Positions 39,126 through 50,287 of a stretch of DNA of 64,000 bases are shown piece after piece. The position numbers were made by a program, and so were the translations under genes. The DNA lies in NCBI GenBank assembly GCA_036852015.1, contig JAANDG010000298.1, positions 1-64,000 on the forward strand, in the 5' to 3' direction. Origin of the DNA: Pelodera strongyloides (taxonomy: Eukaryota > Nematoda > Chromadorea > Rhabditida > Rhabditidae). The first letter of the stretch is position 1; each line of letters starts with the position of its first letter. The notes under the pieces were generated by a model. That model made no database searches. It was not told the origin of the DNA and saw only the letters and a list, made by a program, of their open reading frames with translations.

Positions 39126-39501
39126 ACAACAAGATGCTCTAGTTTGCCAAAACAGACAAAATTAAGAAACTATACATAATTCCTGGGCCTTACAAACAAA
39201 CGAAATTACCCCAATTACCCTCTCAACCTCTTATTACCTACCCATATACCAGACAAAGTCAGAACAGAGGTCATTTCGCGCCGCAACTTCTACTCCTATT
39301 TGATAAACCAGTGACGTAAACTCTAAGGGTATGTTAAAAAAAAAATAAAAAAAAATGAAGAGCATCATTCGATGCCTCAACGCACTCGCCATTGCATGTA
39401 GTTCATGAATTTCATTGCCTGCGAACGGTTCGCATACATCGTGTTTTGCCTCCATCGGCGTAAATAGAAGGTTCAGGCACATAACAGTTAAATGTAACAC
39501 T

Positions 39502-39507
39502 TTTATT
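39502..39507 (-). terminator. Polyadenylation signal below P2
   Basis: AATAAA on the minus strand, in a block homologous to the one around 33,137-33,142. Confidence 0.5.
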
Positions 39508-42500
39508 TAAAAAAACACAATGAGCCAAAATAAAGGCAACGCTGCAACTCCCGGCCGAGAACCCTGAAAGAGAATTGAATGAGAACTGTGAAAATGACAC
39601 ATGTATAATAAGCCGTTTCTACATCAAAACAAGAACAGTTTTTTTTTGTTTAATAAGGCAACGTTGCCTAAAAGATGTGATTTAATGAATGTTTGATGCA
39701 CGTAAAAAAAAACTTAATATAGCATTTGTACTCGAGTGATTCGTTTTGACGAATACTAAGTTTAAAAAGCTGACCTCGAAAATTACATACATACATGAAT
39801 ATTACGGAGGGGCAAAACGAGGCTGATCAGGCGCGATATCCTAAGAAGAAAGTGACGGAACCTGAAAACAAACGTATATAGAATAAGAGGACTGCAATCA
39901 AAGCACTGAATTGTTCTTGATTTATTGGCTAACAATTAATACAAAAGAAATAACGAAAGCAAACGGGAAGTACGAAATAATTTTATGTGCTGCATGTTGC
40001 TTGTGCAAACCTCTTCTAAAATCGCCAATGAAGCCCAAGGACAAAAACAAACGGATACTGACCTTAAACCAATGGAGAGCAGAGGGCGTTGTTACAATAT
40101 GAACATCCTGAAACAACCCAAAAATATATAAAGGCTGCTATCTACCGACGCAACGCCTCTGAAAAAAAAAGCATATTTCTAACAGGCAAATATTGTGTTT
40201 GTCTTTGAGCCGTCGGAACCGACCGAGTACACAATACAAAACTTGAATTATGTACTTCCCGCTTAGCTATGCTCAGAAGCGTGATGTGTCGAACCCAAAA
40301 TATTCATACCGCTATTTCAGCACGTTAATCAGCAAAACAAAAACTGACCAAAATTGTCACGATGCAAACTTCGATAAAAACGTCATAGGGTCGTTATGTC
40401 GGAAGTCACGGTGACTTTGTTTAGTCATCTTAAAAAGAAGCGTTATAGAATGGTTACCACTTATTCAACTAAAACTACGCAATTCAATCGGTAAACCTAA
40501 GAAATTTCAACTTTTAGTTCCATACATTTATCCAGCAATGCACAACATAGACACCAATCGACAACTTTTTGTAGTTATTGACTAACCTATGTTTACCGCG
40601 GATAACCCTACGAATAGTTTTTCAGTAATTTGACAGTTTCTTATCAAAACAAGAATAGTTTTTGAGTAATGTGACATGTGTAGCCTAAAAGGTGTTATTG
40701 AGTCGCGCACGTCATATTGACGAAGCTAATTTGAAAAGCTGACCTTGAAGTCTAACCGACTATATGGAGGTAGTAACTGGTGATCTGGGAGAAGAAAGAG
40801 AGCTGCTGAAAACAAAAATCTATTGAATAAGTGGGAACGCAAACTCCGCAACAAGTTGGTCCAAAACAAACTGAGAAAAAACTCACCGAAAAACTCCGTC
40901 GGTTTTTTTTCTTCGTAATGAATGTTTGATGCACGTAAAAAAAAAACTTAATATAGCATTTGTACTCGAGTGATTCGTTTTGACGAATACTAAGTTTAAA
41001 AAGCTGACCTCGAAAATTACATACATACATGAATATTACGGAGGGCAAAACGCGGCTGATCAGGAGCGATATCCTAAGAAGAAAGTGACGGAACCTGAAA
41101 ACAAACGTATATAGAATAAGAGGACTGCAATCAAAGCACTGAATTGTTCTTGATTTATTGGCTAACAATTAATACAAAAGAAATAACGTAAGCAAACGGG
41201 AAGTACGAAAAAATGTTATGTGCTTCATGTTGCTTGTGCAAACCTCTTCTAAAATCGCCAATGAAGCCCAAGGACAAAAAAAACGGATACTGACCTTAAA
41301 CCAATGGAGAGCAGAGGGCGTTGTTACAATATGAACATCCTGAAACAACCCAAAAATATATAAAGGCTGCTATCTACAGACGCAACGCCTCTGAAAAAAA
41401 AGCATATTTCTAACAGGCAAATATTGTTTTGTCTTTGAGCCGTCGGAACCGACCGAGTACACAATACAAAACTTGAATTATGTACTTCCCGCTTAGCTAT
41501 GCTCAGAAGCGTGATGTGTCGAACCCAAAATATTCATACCGCTATTTCAGCACGTTAATCAGCAAAACAAAAACTGACCAAAATTGTCACGATGCAAACT
41601 TCGATAAAAACGTCATAGGGTCGTTATGTCGGAAGTCACGGTGACTTTGTTTAGTCATCTTAAAAAGAAGCGTTATATAATGGTTACCACTTATTCAACT
41701 AAAACTACGCAATTCAATCGGTAAACCTAAGAAATTTCAACTTTTAGTTCCATACATTTATCCAGCAATGCACAACATAGACACCAATCGACAACTTTTT
41801 GTAGTTATTGACTAACCTATGTTTACCGCGGATAACCCTACGAATAGTTTTTCAGTAATTTGACAGTTTCTTATCAAAACAAGAATAGTTTTTGAGTAAT
41901 GTGACATGTGTAGCCTAAAAGGTGTTATTGAGTCGCGCACGTCATATTGACGAAGCTAGTTTGAAAAGCTGACCTTGAAGTCTAACCGACTATATGGAGG
42001 TAGTAACTGGTGATCTGGGAGAAGAAAGAGAGCTGCTGAAAACAAAAATCTATTGAATAAGTGGGAACGCAAACTCCGCAACAAGTTGCTCCAAAAACAA
42101 ACTGAGAAAAAACTCACCGAAAAAGAGGATGAATACTTTAGACAGGAGAGAGACATGGGGAATCCTGAAAAACAAACCGTTTAGATATTCTTCCAGATAA
42201 ACTGTAGACAGAAATGTCTGAAAAAAACCATGCAATTTCAGCCTCTGTTAAAGTCAATTTGAATACGTTAGTGAACGCGCCCAACCGTTAGCTAAAGCAT
42301 AATAACATCGAACATGCTACTGGTTTGACTGAACGAGAGATGCGGAGCATGGACTGAATTAATTTCACCGCCGAAGATAAACAAAGTGGCAAAAGGAAAA
42401 TGATCTCACCTGAGAGATAGAAAACCATTGCCGGGAGTGCATGGGCGAGCGAACTGCAATGTGGAGAATATACACGCAAAAAAGGTAACAAATACTGACT

Positions 42501-42646
42501 ATTCCCAATGAGCAAACAGTACAGCGAATACATTGCATAATTGGGAGATTCAAACAACTCACTTTTCAGAATATTTCGTTTGGATGATTTTCTTCAAACA
42601 ATTTTTTGAAGCGTTTAAGGAATTAATGAGATATAAAAATGTACCA
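39508..42646 (-). other. P2 3' region with exon-like blocks
   Basis: Homologous in parts to the region below P1, and enlarged by a tandem duplication. Splice-bounded blocks on the minus strand include one at about 42,410-42,453 (CATTGCAG before, GTGAG after) and one near 42,118-42,165 (TTTTTCAG before, GTGAG after). Lengths are not multiples of three. Best read as a spliced 3' UTR or non-coding transcript; no protein is called. Confidence 0.35.
39684..42110. repeat. 1.23-kb tandem duplication
   Basis: Unit 1 (about 39,684-40,890) and unit 2 (about 40,919-42,110) are nearly identical over their length; both begin TGAATGTTTGATGCACG and both end AACTGAGAAAAAACTCACCG. The junction between them (about 40,891-40,915) contains CTCCGTCGGTTTTTTTTCTTCG, which matches P2 exon 6 near 43,193. 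ORFs inside are shadows. Confidence 0.95.
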
Positions 42647-44313
42647 TTATTTATCTCCTTTTGGATGTTTCTTGGTTTCCTTTTCCACTTTCTTAGCAGA
42701 CTCCTTCGGCTTTCCGACTTTCTTGCCTTCACCGGATTTTCCTCCTTTTCCATTCTTCGCATTCTTCGCATTCTTTCCTCCCTTTCCGTTCTTCTTCTTC
42801 CGAGAAGCAATTTCTGAGTCCGAGTCAGGCTCGTTACGCAGAAAACCGGGACTTTTCGACACTAAAAACATTTAATTTATTTAAAGACAAACACTCGTGA
42901 AAACAAATGACACATCGCCCCCTGGACAGAGGCACACCCGGAACTAACTTTACAATTAGGCAAAAAAACGAACCCCCTACAGACCTCCAGTCTTTGTCAT
43001 CCTTGAGACGAACATTGCTGTTGCCTAAAATAAAACATTGTGTACAGACATGTATTACTGCCGTCTGTAAACTAAAAAAACTTCACTGGAATTAAAAGAA
43101 ATAATGTAAGATTGTTTTTCACAAACTTCAAAACGAAACTAAGATCCGTCAATGTTAAGATAAGTTAAGACTAGCTTACCAAGAGACATGCTCCGTCGGT
43201 TTTTTTTCTTCGACTTTTCTGAAACGAAATATCAATACTAAATAAACGTCCGTTTTTATGTTCAATTTCCACCAAAACATGTGATTTTACCCCGGGAAAG
43301 TCTACTCTTCTTACTATTAAAACTTGAAGCAATACGCAGACATGAAATACTTCAAATTGTTTTTATAATAACCATCCGCTTCCCGAGTGGACAATTTTTA
43401 TGTCAGAAATGGGGAATCCTATAAAGATGAGGCAAGAAGGATAAGATAACACACTCTGCAATTTGGGATCCACGTTGCAATAGGATTCCTCGTCGGATCG
43501 AGGGTCCTCGGCATGGGACTGGCGTCCAACAGGTGACGGTGGAGCAGCTATAACGACAAAACGCATTACACAAAATTTGGTAAAGAGCTCCTGCATAATG
43601 TGCCATTATGGTTTGGATCTGATATCATATTAAATTACTCGTTTATATAATAGTAGATAACAAAAAGGAAAAGATTAACCCACACAACGCTTTTACTGCA
43701 GTCTTCTTCTCGCACTTGCGGTGATCCAAATCTAAATAATTATTTAAACATATACAATAACGCGTTTTACAATAGCAAACACACATTTTTCAGCCACTTA
43801 CTAAGCGTAGAATTAGACGAGTTTACTTACCGCGCAGTCGATAACCACCGATAGTAAGCTTCGTTATCTTCTTTGTCATTCGCAGAAACCCTGAACGTGT
43901 AGTTATTGAAATATGCATGTATTTTGTGAACCATAACGGCGAACAAACGCAACTGAATAAAGAGAAAGAGCAACAACAGACTACTTCGGTGTGTTTGCCA
44001 TATAGTGAGCGTCAGGAAGGCAAGTATATGAATAACGTACGATCCTCGTAGGTGCTTCGTTGCGACTTCGAAGACTGCGTTGTGTCCGATTCCGACTGGG
44101 TCGAATCGCTGGCTGTAGTGCATTAATAGTATTATTCTTTGATAAAAACTGCGATAAATGAATACATTACCATACTTTTGCCACAGAAAAAACTCATTCA
44201 TATCGGTTTCCCCAGAGTTAAATCATCAACTTTTAAAACAAATTCTAAGAAAAAAATTGAAGAAGCAATTCAGAAAAATACTCACACGGGCTTCTACTCA
44301 CTTTTCGCGGCAT
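42647..44313 (-). CDS. P2: small basic Y-x-N repeat-locus protein, family unknown
   Basis: Eight exons on the minus strand: 44313-44286, 44112-44041, 43890-43831, 43731-43684, 43547-43455, 43218-43180, 43024-42974, 42861-42647; 201 residues; all introns can be placed in phase 1. Parts: MPRKVSRSP; a Ser/Thr/Gln exon ending RSTYED; FLRMTKKITKLTIGGYRLRG; HRKCEKKTAVKAL; a Ser/Pro exon with SDEESYCNVDP (Tyr92, Y-x-N); KKKNRRSMSLG; VRLKDDKDWRSVG; and a long Lys/Gly/Asn tail after NEPDSDSE, with NAKNAKNGKGGK repeats. The tail is longer and more repetitive than in P1. Exon 7's donor has slipped a few bases relative to the paralogues. No membrane or enzyme motif. A nuclear or nucleic-acid-binding role is possible from composition only. 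Confidence 0.72.
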
Positions 44314-44415
44314 TTTTTACCTGAAATCAAGGATTACCAATGGTTTTTTTTTTTGCTTTGAAAGGGAAGAAAATATAAAAATAACGACAACGAAAAAAAA
44401 ATTGAACATTGAACG

Positions 44416-44421
44416 TTTATT
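44416..44421 (-). terminator. Polyadenylation signal upstream of P2
   Basis: AATAAA on the minus strand, about 115 bp past the stop of the short ORF at 44,534-44,665 and about 100 bp before P2. It fits the end of an upstream transcript in the same direction. Confidence 0.4.
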
Positions 44422-44533
44422 TGCTTTTCAGCACACACAAACACAAGGAAAAATGCATCAATACTGTCTTCTTATAGCAAATCAAACATATAACAGCAAT
44501 GAGTTAAGCAGAGTAACAGGAATTTGCGGCGCA

Positions 44534-44665
44534 TCAGAAAAAAACTATCGCGGTAGCTGCAGTGTTAGTGTGTGACAACGCTATTTGCAGTACCGAGTTC
44601 AAATCTTCCTCGCAAGACGCTATACCGTTTGAGCACACGTCTAGACGCGGTCTATACTCAGACAT
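44534..44665 (-). CDS. Short ORF upstream of P2 (43 residues)
   Basis: The ORF starts MSEYRPRLDVCSNGIASCEE and ends in TGA. Part of it resembles the minus-strand frame at about 53,520-53,660 upstream of P3 (CSYAIASRSDD), and more weakly the 59-residue ORF at 45,538. The match shows that this block was duplicated along with the P gene. It could be the last exon of a longer protein or a conserved non-coding block; I do not recognise a domain. Confidence 0.35.
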   Translation of the reverse strand: MSEYRPRLDVCSNGIASCEEDLNSVLQIALSHTNTAATAIVFF

Positions 44666-45054
44666 TTTCTGTGTGTACTAAGTTTTAAATTAAGCTCTTT
44701 ACTTATCTATCAAAAAAGTGAAAATGTTAAAATGTATCATACAATGAAAGTCTTGCCTTATATGCGGTTGTGAAGCCTGCTAATGGAGACTTAAACGAAA
44801 ATGAAACAATAGTGCCATATAAATTGTTAGCAATTGCCGACGATAACGTAGATGTTAGTGTAGATAGATGTTCGCCTCCGTTCTCTCGATTTATATCTCC
44901 GTAAAGTATTTGTAATATTTATGCAGAATATTATGCAGAATTTATGTAGAATATTTCTTTACGAGTTATAATTCTTGCTCGTAAATGAAATTGGCCTCGT
45001 TTCAAACATGACTCAACTGGGAACAATGGATTCTTTCATCAGCCTACAACGAAA

Positions 45055-45215
45055 AAATTGGCAGGCAAGCGGCCACGAAACGGCGTGCAGGCGGGTATAA
45101 AAAGGTGTCACGCCGTTTTGGTATGGCGTTTCAGGTTGCACGCCGCAACGTTGCCACCTTCACGCCGAAACCACGCGACTGGCACGTCGAAAAATGAAAG
45201 ACCGTGCCCAACCGG
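45055..45215. repeat. GC-rich dispersed repeat
   Basis: A GC-rich island with repeated CGGCGTGCA / TGCACGCCG motifs in opposite orientation and several ACGCCG phrases. Resembles in style, but not clearly in sequence, the island at 376-580. No gene is supported. Confidence 0.4.
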
Positions 45216-45337
45216 TCCTAGTTCATTACTGAACCAATGCTAAATAATTTCTAGCAGATGGTGATAGCATTCCTAATTGTCTAATAAAGAATGCTGTAAA
45301 AAATGAAACATAATGCAACAAACATAACAACGAAACA

Positions 45338-45343
45338 TTTATT
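45338..45343 (-). terminator. Polyadenylation signal below the 45.5-kb ORF
   Basis: AATAAA on the minus strand, about 195 bp past the stop of the 59-residue ORF. Confidence 0.35.
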
Positions 45344-45537
45344 GTTTTCGAGCAATAACAAACACATACACACACACATAATTAACACATAATAAAACTA
45401 ATACAAAACGACCAAGAACAAAATCGGTCGGGATATATAACATACTACTAGACTATACGACAAAATCTAGTTCAGAACGGCATATTTTTTTTAATATCCA
45501 GGAATAAACTGTAAAAAATACGCATAGAAAAGACATA

Positions 45538-45717
45538 TCATAGTGCTTTGAAGCGAAATATCTTACGGTTTTTGAAACGCATCGTGGATTGAATTATTTC
45601 TACTAAGTCACTCGAAGAACGAATGCTGGTGTACTCGATTTGTTTCAAAAGCCGTACGGTATTTCGCTTCACAAAACTCATCAGCATCTGCAGTAGGTCA
45701 GCATCCGTCAACGACAT
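45538..45717 (-). CDS. Short ORF, 59 residues, weakly like the ORFs above P2 and P3
   Basis: It begins MSLTDADLLQMLMSFVKRNT and ends FRFKAL. The middle (SIRSSSDLVEIIQS) is weakly similar to IASRSDDFKPILRI in the frame above P3. The ATG chosen at 45,717 excludes an upstream Tyr/Ile run produced by an (AT)n microsatellite. It may be a final exon. Function unknown. Confidence 0.35.
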   Translation of the reverse strand: MSLTDADLLQMLMSFVKRNTVRLLKQIEYTSIRSSSDLVEIIQSTMRFKNRKIFRFKAL

Positions 45718-45743
45718 ATACATATATATATATATATATATAT
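45718..45743. repeat. (AT)n microsatellite
   Basis: A run of about 13 AT units directly before the 59-residue ORF. Confidence 0.9.
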
Positions 45744-45773
45744 CCCTAAAAGAATTCACCTCCATTCACATTT

Positions 45774-45890
45774 ACTGTTTTTCTTAGTCGTGTTATTTAT
45801 ATAATTGTGTACTGTCATTCTTCGTTTTGACCGTTTTTCTTAGCCGTGTTATTAATATAAGAATTATGCACTTTCATTCTTCGTTTCTTT
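45774..45890. repeat. Two-copy tandem repeat, about 58 bp
   Basis: Two copies share TTTTTCTTAG-CGTGTTATT and end CATTCTTCGTTT, with small indels between them. Confidence 0.8.
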
Positions 45891-46181
45891 TCTTTATGCT
45901 TTTAAACACTGCGTGAGAAGCTGAGCCACTTGAATGCTCAGCCTGTGTGTGTTTCTATCTTTTCATTTTAAATTCCTTTCACACTGTTTTTTTCAAATAA
46001 AGAGTTAGTATGAAAACATTTGTCAATTGTAGAGAAAGATTCATCATGAAATTTGATCTTAATAAGTCTACACTTATGATAATTATCTTCGTTTATATTT
46101 ATCTTCGTTTTTAAACTATTTTTGGTGAAAAACCTCAAACCGGCGGTATTTCGCTGCCGGTGGTACCGGCCTAACCGGTGG

Positions 46182-46637
46182 TAGGAAGAGGCCCATGAGA
46201 AAAAAGCTTTCCGCAATTTATTTGCACAGAATGTCCGGAATCTCAGAAATATTACTGTGAAAACCGCAATGCTTGAAAGCTAGAACTCACAGAGTTATTC
46301 TCCGGCAAACCGTTCGGCCACATACCGTTGCCAGAACCAATTTTTGCGCTTTTAGGGCAATGCTGTATTGGAAACGACTTTTTATTAACGCAGGAATAAT
46401 CTTTGTTCGTTTGACCATTATTATGTAGAGAAAGAATGCATATGAACGGATATCAACCGTAACAATGAATGTTCACGTTGCTGACTACGGAACCTGGCCG
46501 AACTGTTTGCCGGAGAATAACTCTGTGAGTTCTGGGCTTCAAACAATGCGGTTTTAACGGAATATTTCTGAAGTGCCGGACATTCTGCACAAATAACTTG
46601 AGTACGTCTTTCTTTTCGTGGGCCCCTCCCCTTAAAG
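46182..46637. mobile_element. Long-TIR MITE, copy 1
   Basis: Terminal inverted repeats of at least 140 bp enclose a short centre. The left arm (AATGTCCGGAATCTCAG … AACTCACAGAGTTATTCTCC) is the reverse complement of the right arm (GGAGAATAACTCTGTGAGTT … GCCGGACATT). The outer end is GGGAGGGGCCC. A second diverged copy lies at 49,799-50,241, which confirms the boundaries. No coding capacity; ORFs on it are shadows. Confidence 0.9.
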
Positions 46638-47559
46638 CCGTAATAGATACTCTTTAAATCCCAAGTTACTTTCAGTGTATAATTTATATTAATTTCCGGT
46701 CGGTTAACTGTGCAGTTTAAGCTGTAATATAAAACATATCCCAATAAATTTGCTAATTTTTTCCTTCTCAGGACGCTGCCAGTGACATTTAAGGTTCGGC
46801 CTGCCAGAGGGAGAGCCGGCCGGCTAAGCATAGATTCTTGAATTTATCACATTTCCTATTTCGTAATAACAGTAAAATTTCACAGTAAATTAATTGTACC
46901 GTCTTTGTATGGCCACAGTATGACCACATTTGCTTCCTTTTTGCAAGGAGCAGTGTTGTCGCACAATTTTGTTTGAAATATGCCGCCCGGCCGCTTCGAG
47001 AGCTTTAGCTTCACTTAATTTCTTATACTCAGCTGCAATTCATTAGCGGAGCTAGCGACTGAGGCTCTGTACCCACTGGTGTAGCCTTTTTCGTTTCTCA
47101 CGGATCATTTCGATGTTTTCTGCGACAGTTTCTGTCTGGGATGAGCCCTAAGGACCGACCTAGCCTCAGGTGATGCCTTCGCCATTTTCCGGCTTACTTC
47201 GGAGTATAACTGATGGTGAGGCGAACAATAGAACGATCAATCGTGGTTCACTATAGCACGTGTTAGACCCTGACCAACGTCTCCACTCCTAGTGCGTCTT
47301 CTGAACTCGACCGTACCAAGGTTGATGATGGACTTGCCCAAGCGGTGATCTAAACAATTGTATTCATTGATCTCATCGCGCTTTTGTACAAGAAGTGGAA
47401 AATAACTTGCAACATTTGCATCAAATGCATGTAAACGACTGGTGAAAGCATTTCTTTTCTTCTTTTGTACGCAGAGTTGCTTTCCTCCGCAATTGGTGCA
47501 ATGCATCAATACTCGAGATGTCAACCTACTATTCAATAGAAAATAAATATTTATATTAA

Positions 47560-48430
47560 TTTGCATGTAGTTATTGTCTTCTTGCTTATTTGCCCATAAC
47601 ACGTCAACGTTATTGTGGTTTTCGTGCGACCCACGCCAACATATAATCGTTCAAAGAAAATACCTCTCCAACCTATTTCCTCACACGACACACATCAGCG
47701 ATTTATAGGTTTTTTTCTAAATACATGTTTTACCCGTTTATGAATTCACCCGAATTTCAAATGTCTAACGAGATACAGAAAGAGAGGGCTGCACTATGTT
47801 CGCCCATCTTTTTGTGCGTGCTATCACACCACTCATACCACATCATCCGCTCAGTATTTTAAAGGTACGTAGTCACGTTATTTTCGTTTTTTTTTCTCTA
47901 AGTATAGGAAGTTATGAAGGAATATTCGGTACCAATGCGACTTTTCGGAAAAACAAACTCGGGGACAGAATTCACTGAGTATGGGAGTTACTGGACTACA
48001 GTAGATATGCAACTGCAGGTTAGTGGCTGATTATAAATATCATAAATATCCTACAGCGGGGTATGTATATCACTGCAGGGTATTCATTATCTTCCACAGT
48101 CAGTGCAATTGTTTTCATGCACAATCTATAGAGGTCCAGTAACTCCCATTCTCAATGATGTCCCCGAGATCGTTTTTCTATGAGTTGCTGCTGTTACCGT
48201 ATTTTTCTACAGATCATCCTATATTTACTAAAAAAAAATCAAAGAAAAATTACGTAAATATCGTGATTGCGTCCCTTTAAACAAATGACTTCTAGATCTC
48301 CAGGTTCCAGTCTTCTCTCCTCACAGCATATATTTAAACAAGCTACTACGCAGCCTCGCGTGCGAACTTTCGGAGCCAACGCACTTATTTCGTTCCTGCG
48401 CGGCCGTTAATTGATGGAGCGAAACGTAAT
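47560..48430. repeat. Segment homologous to 54,880-56,100
   Basis: Shared stretches in the same order include TTGTCTTCTTGC, GACCCACGCCAAC, CCTATTTCCTCACACG and, near 48,295, CCAGTCTTCTCTCCTC-CAGCATAT-TTTAAACAA. This copy is interrupted by the MITE at 47,948-48,178. It extends the duplicated unit well upstream of P2 and P3. Confidence 0.75.
47948..48178. mobile_element. Short foldback MITE, about 230 bp
   Basis: Left GAAAAAC…CTCGGGGACA and ATGGGAGTTACTGGAC pair with right GTCCAGTAACTCCCAT and TGTCCCCGAG…GTTTTTC. Arms are about 50 bp. It sits inside one copy of a duplicated segment and is absent from the other, so it inserted after that duplication. Confidence 0.85.
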
Positions 48431-49798
48431 AAAAAGAAAACTGGAGCCGAGTTCATACTTTGTGATCAGATGAGTTTCTTGGAATACTAATTTGCTACGT
48501 CGTGCTCCAGGTTCCGTAAAACTTCCGTAAAACTTTCTTCAACACTCATCATTCATTGAATAAACTCAGAGTTCGTGACGTCTTTAAACAGAATAACTAA
48601 AATGATAGGCTAGCTAAGGCAAGAAATAAATGCATCATTTAGTTGCTCTCAAAAAATCTCGTTTAATTATATATTAGCGTGCTGTGCGGTCTACGCATTA
48701 AAAGTTACCTGCTAGATGCGATTAAGTTATTAAGTGCTACTGAGAGGTTACGTTAGACCTCATGAGGGAACCTCGAAGAAATGACATCTAAACGAGCAAG
48801 TTGTTTTGTAAGGGAACTGCATTTTTTACTAACAATTTTGAAAACTTCACGCGAAAGGCAAATTTATTGAAACAATTTCAGTAAATAAAATTTAATAAAA
48901 AAACGAAGAATCTCTAAACACAAGGACACGAATTCCTACATATAATGACCCAAAAGCGTGAACAAAGCGTAAAGCACGTAAAAGTACAGGTACTATAGAC
49001 CACCGGTTTCAAATGACAACACAATTAAAAGAGATCAGCCCTATTTACCTGTTCAGCAAACCCACATATCAAAACAAATAAACGATGACAAAAAAAAATG
49101 CAATCAAGGGAAGTAAGTGAAGTAGTAACGTTAAAAAAACAACAGTGAGTCTAAAAAACAGTCATCAAGAGAAAAAAGCGGAGAATACACATCAAGAATA
49201 AAATATCTAACTTTAATAAACAATCTCTAAACTTCACACGGAAGGCAAGTTTATCTTCTAGTCTTACAAGATAATCGGAATTGACTTGGACGGGGTTTTG
49301 TCATACTATTAACAAATTGTGACTGTCTTGGCTACCTACGAAAAACTCCCATGCTAGTAACATTCGATTAGTAAACTGTTTTACATTTTGTTTTTTATTG
49401 CATTTTATTATCCGAAATGCTAATCTCATAAACACCGCCTCTGTGTAGTGTCTTTTTCCGATGACCCCAAAACTTTCTCTAACACCGTTCTGCGACATAA
49501 TTGCTTTGTTTCCTCCCGTAGTTTCTACTCTCCTATTTCGAATTCTCTGAACCGCCCACCCCGTAATTTTCACGCGGGTTGTCATGAAACATTCTGCTAC
49601 TGTCTCTAGATCATGGCACGCCTACTAAAAGCGCGTAGGCAGTTCGTCTAATTACTTATAACTCGAACTTTGCATCAGTTCCCGTCTAGTCTAGAAATGT
49701 TCGAGTAGCGCAGTGTTTACGGTTTTTAAAATTAAGCATTGTTAACTTAGAACTATTATTTATTATCCGATTAAGTGATTTTGCTTTCTCAGCCTGCA
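48431..49798. other. Intergenic stretch
   Basis: No gene supported. A motif AACTTCACGCGAAAGGCAA near 48,844 recurs in diverged form near 49,229. The 94-codon minus ORF at 49,301-49,585 has no recognisable domain. Confidence 0.4.
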
Positions 49799-50241
49799 TT
49801 AAAGAGAGACCCACGAGATAAAAGCTTTTTTCAATATATTTGTAAAGAATGTCCGGAATTTCAGAAATATTGCTGGGAAACCGCAATGCTTGAAGCCTAG
49901 AACTCACTGAGTTATTCTCTGGCAAACAGTTCGGCCAGGTACCGCAGCCAGAAACATTTCTTGAGCTTTTAGGGCATACTGTGTGGGAAACGCCTCTTGA
50001 CAAGTAGGAATGATCTTTATTCGTTTGATCATTATCGTGTAGAGAAAGAATGCAAATGAACGGATATCAACCGTAAAAAAGAATTTGTTGCTGACTACGG
50101 TACCGTTGAACTGTTTGACGCGGACCTCTGTGAGTTTTAGGCTTCAACGAATGCAGTTTACACGGTAATATTTCTGAATTCCGGACATGCTGTACAAGTA
50201 AATCGAGGACAACTTTATTCTCAAGGGCCTCTCCCTTTAAT
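49799..50241. mobile_element. Long-TIR MITE, copy 2
   Basis: Same family as 46,182-46,637, about 80% similar by eye and with shorter centre. TTAA is present at both outer ends (TTAAAGAGAGACCC at left; GGGCCTCTCCCTTTAA at right). No coding capacity. Confidence 0.88.
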
Positions 50242-50287
50242 ATATACCTTGTTTTAAGTTGTGTTTAGGTGCTATTTTGCATTTCGC

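Noticed and set aside
40752..41168. 138-codon minus ORF
   Set aside because: It crosses the junction of the 1.23-kb tandem duplication and is an accident of that join.
42533..42875. Plus ORFs rich in Phe/Leu resembling membrane proteins
   Set aside because: They are the antisense of the Lys-rich P2 exon 8.
44580..44660. tRNA-like GAGTTCAAATC box
   Set aside because: No matching A box or acceptor stem could be drawn, and the block aligns with the protein-like block above P3.
46421..46831. 136-codon minus ORF
   Set aside because: It overlaps the long-TIR MITE at 46,182-46,637 and its composition follows the inverted repeat.
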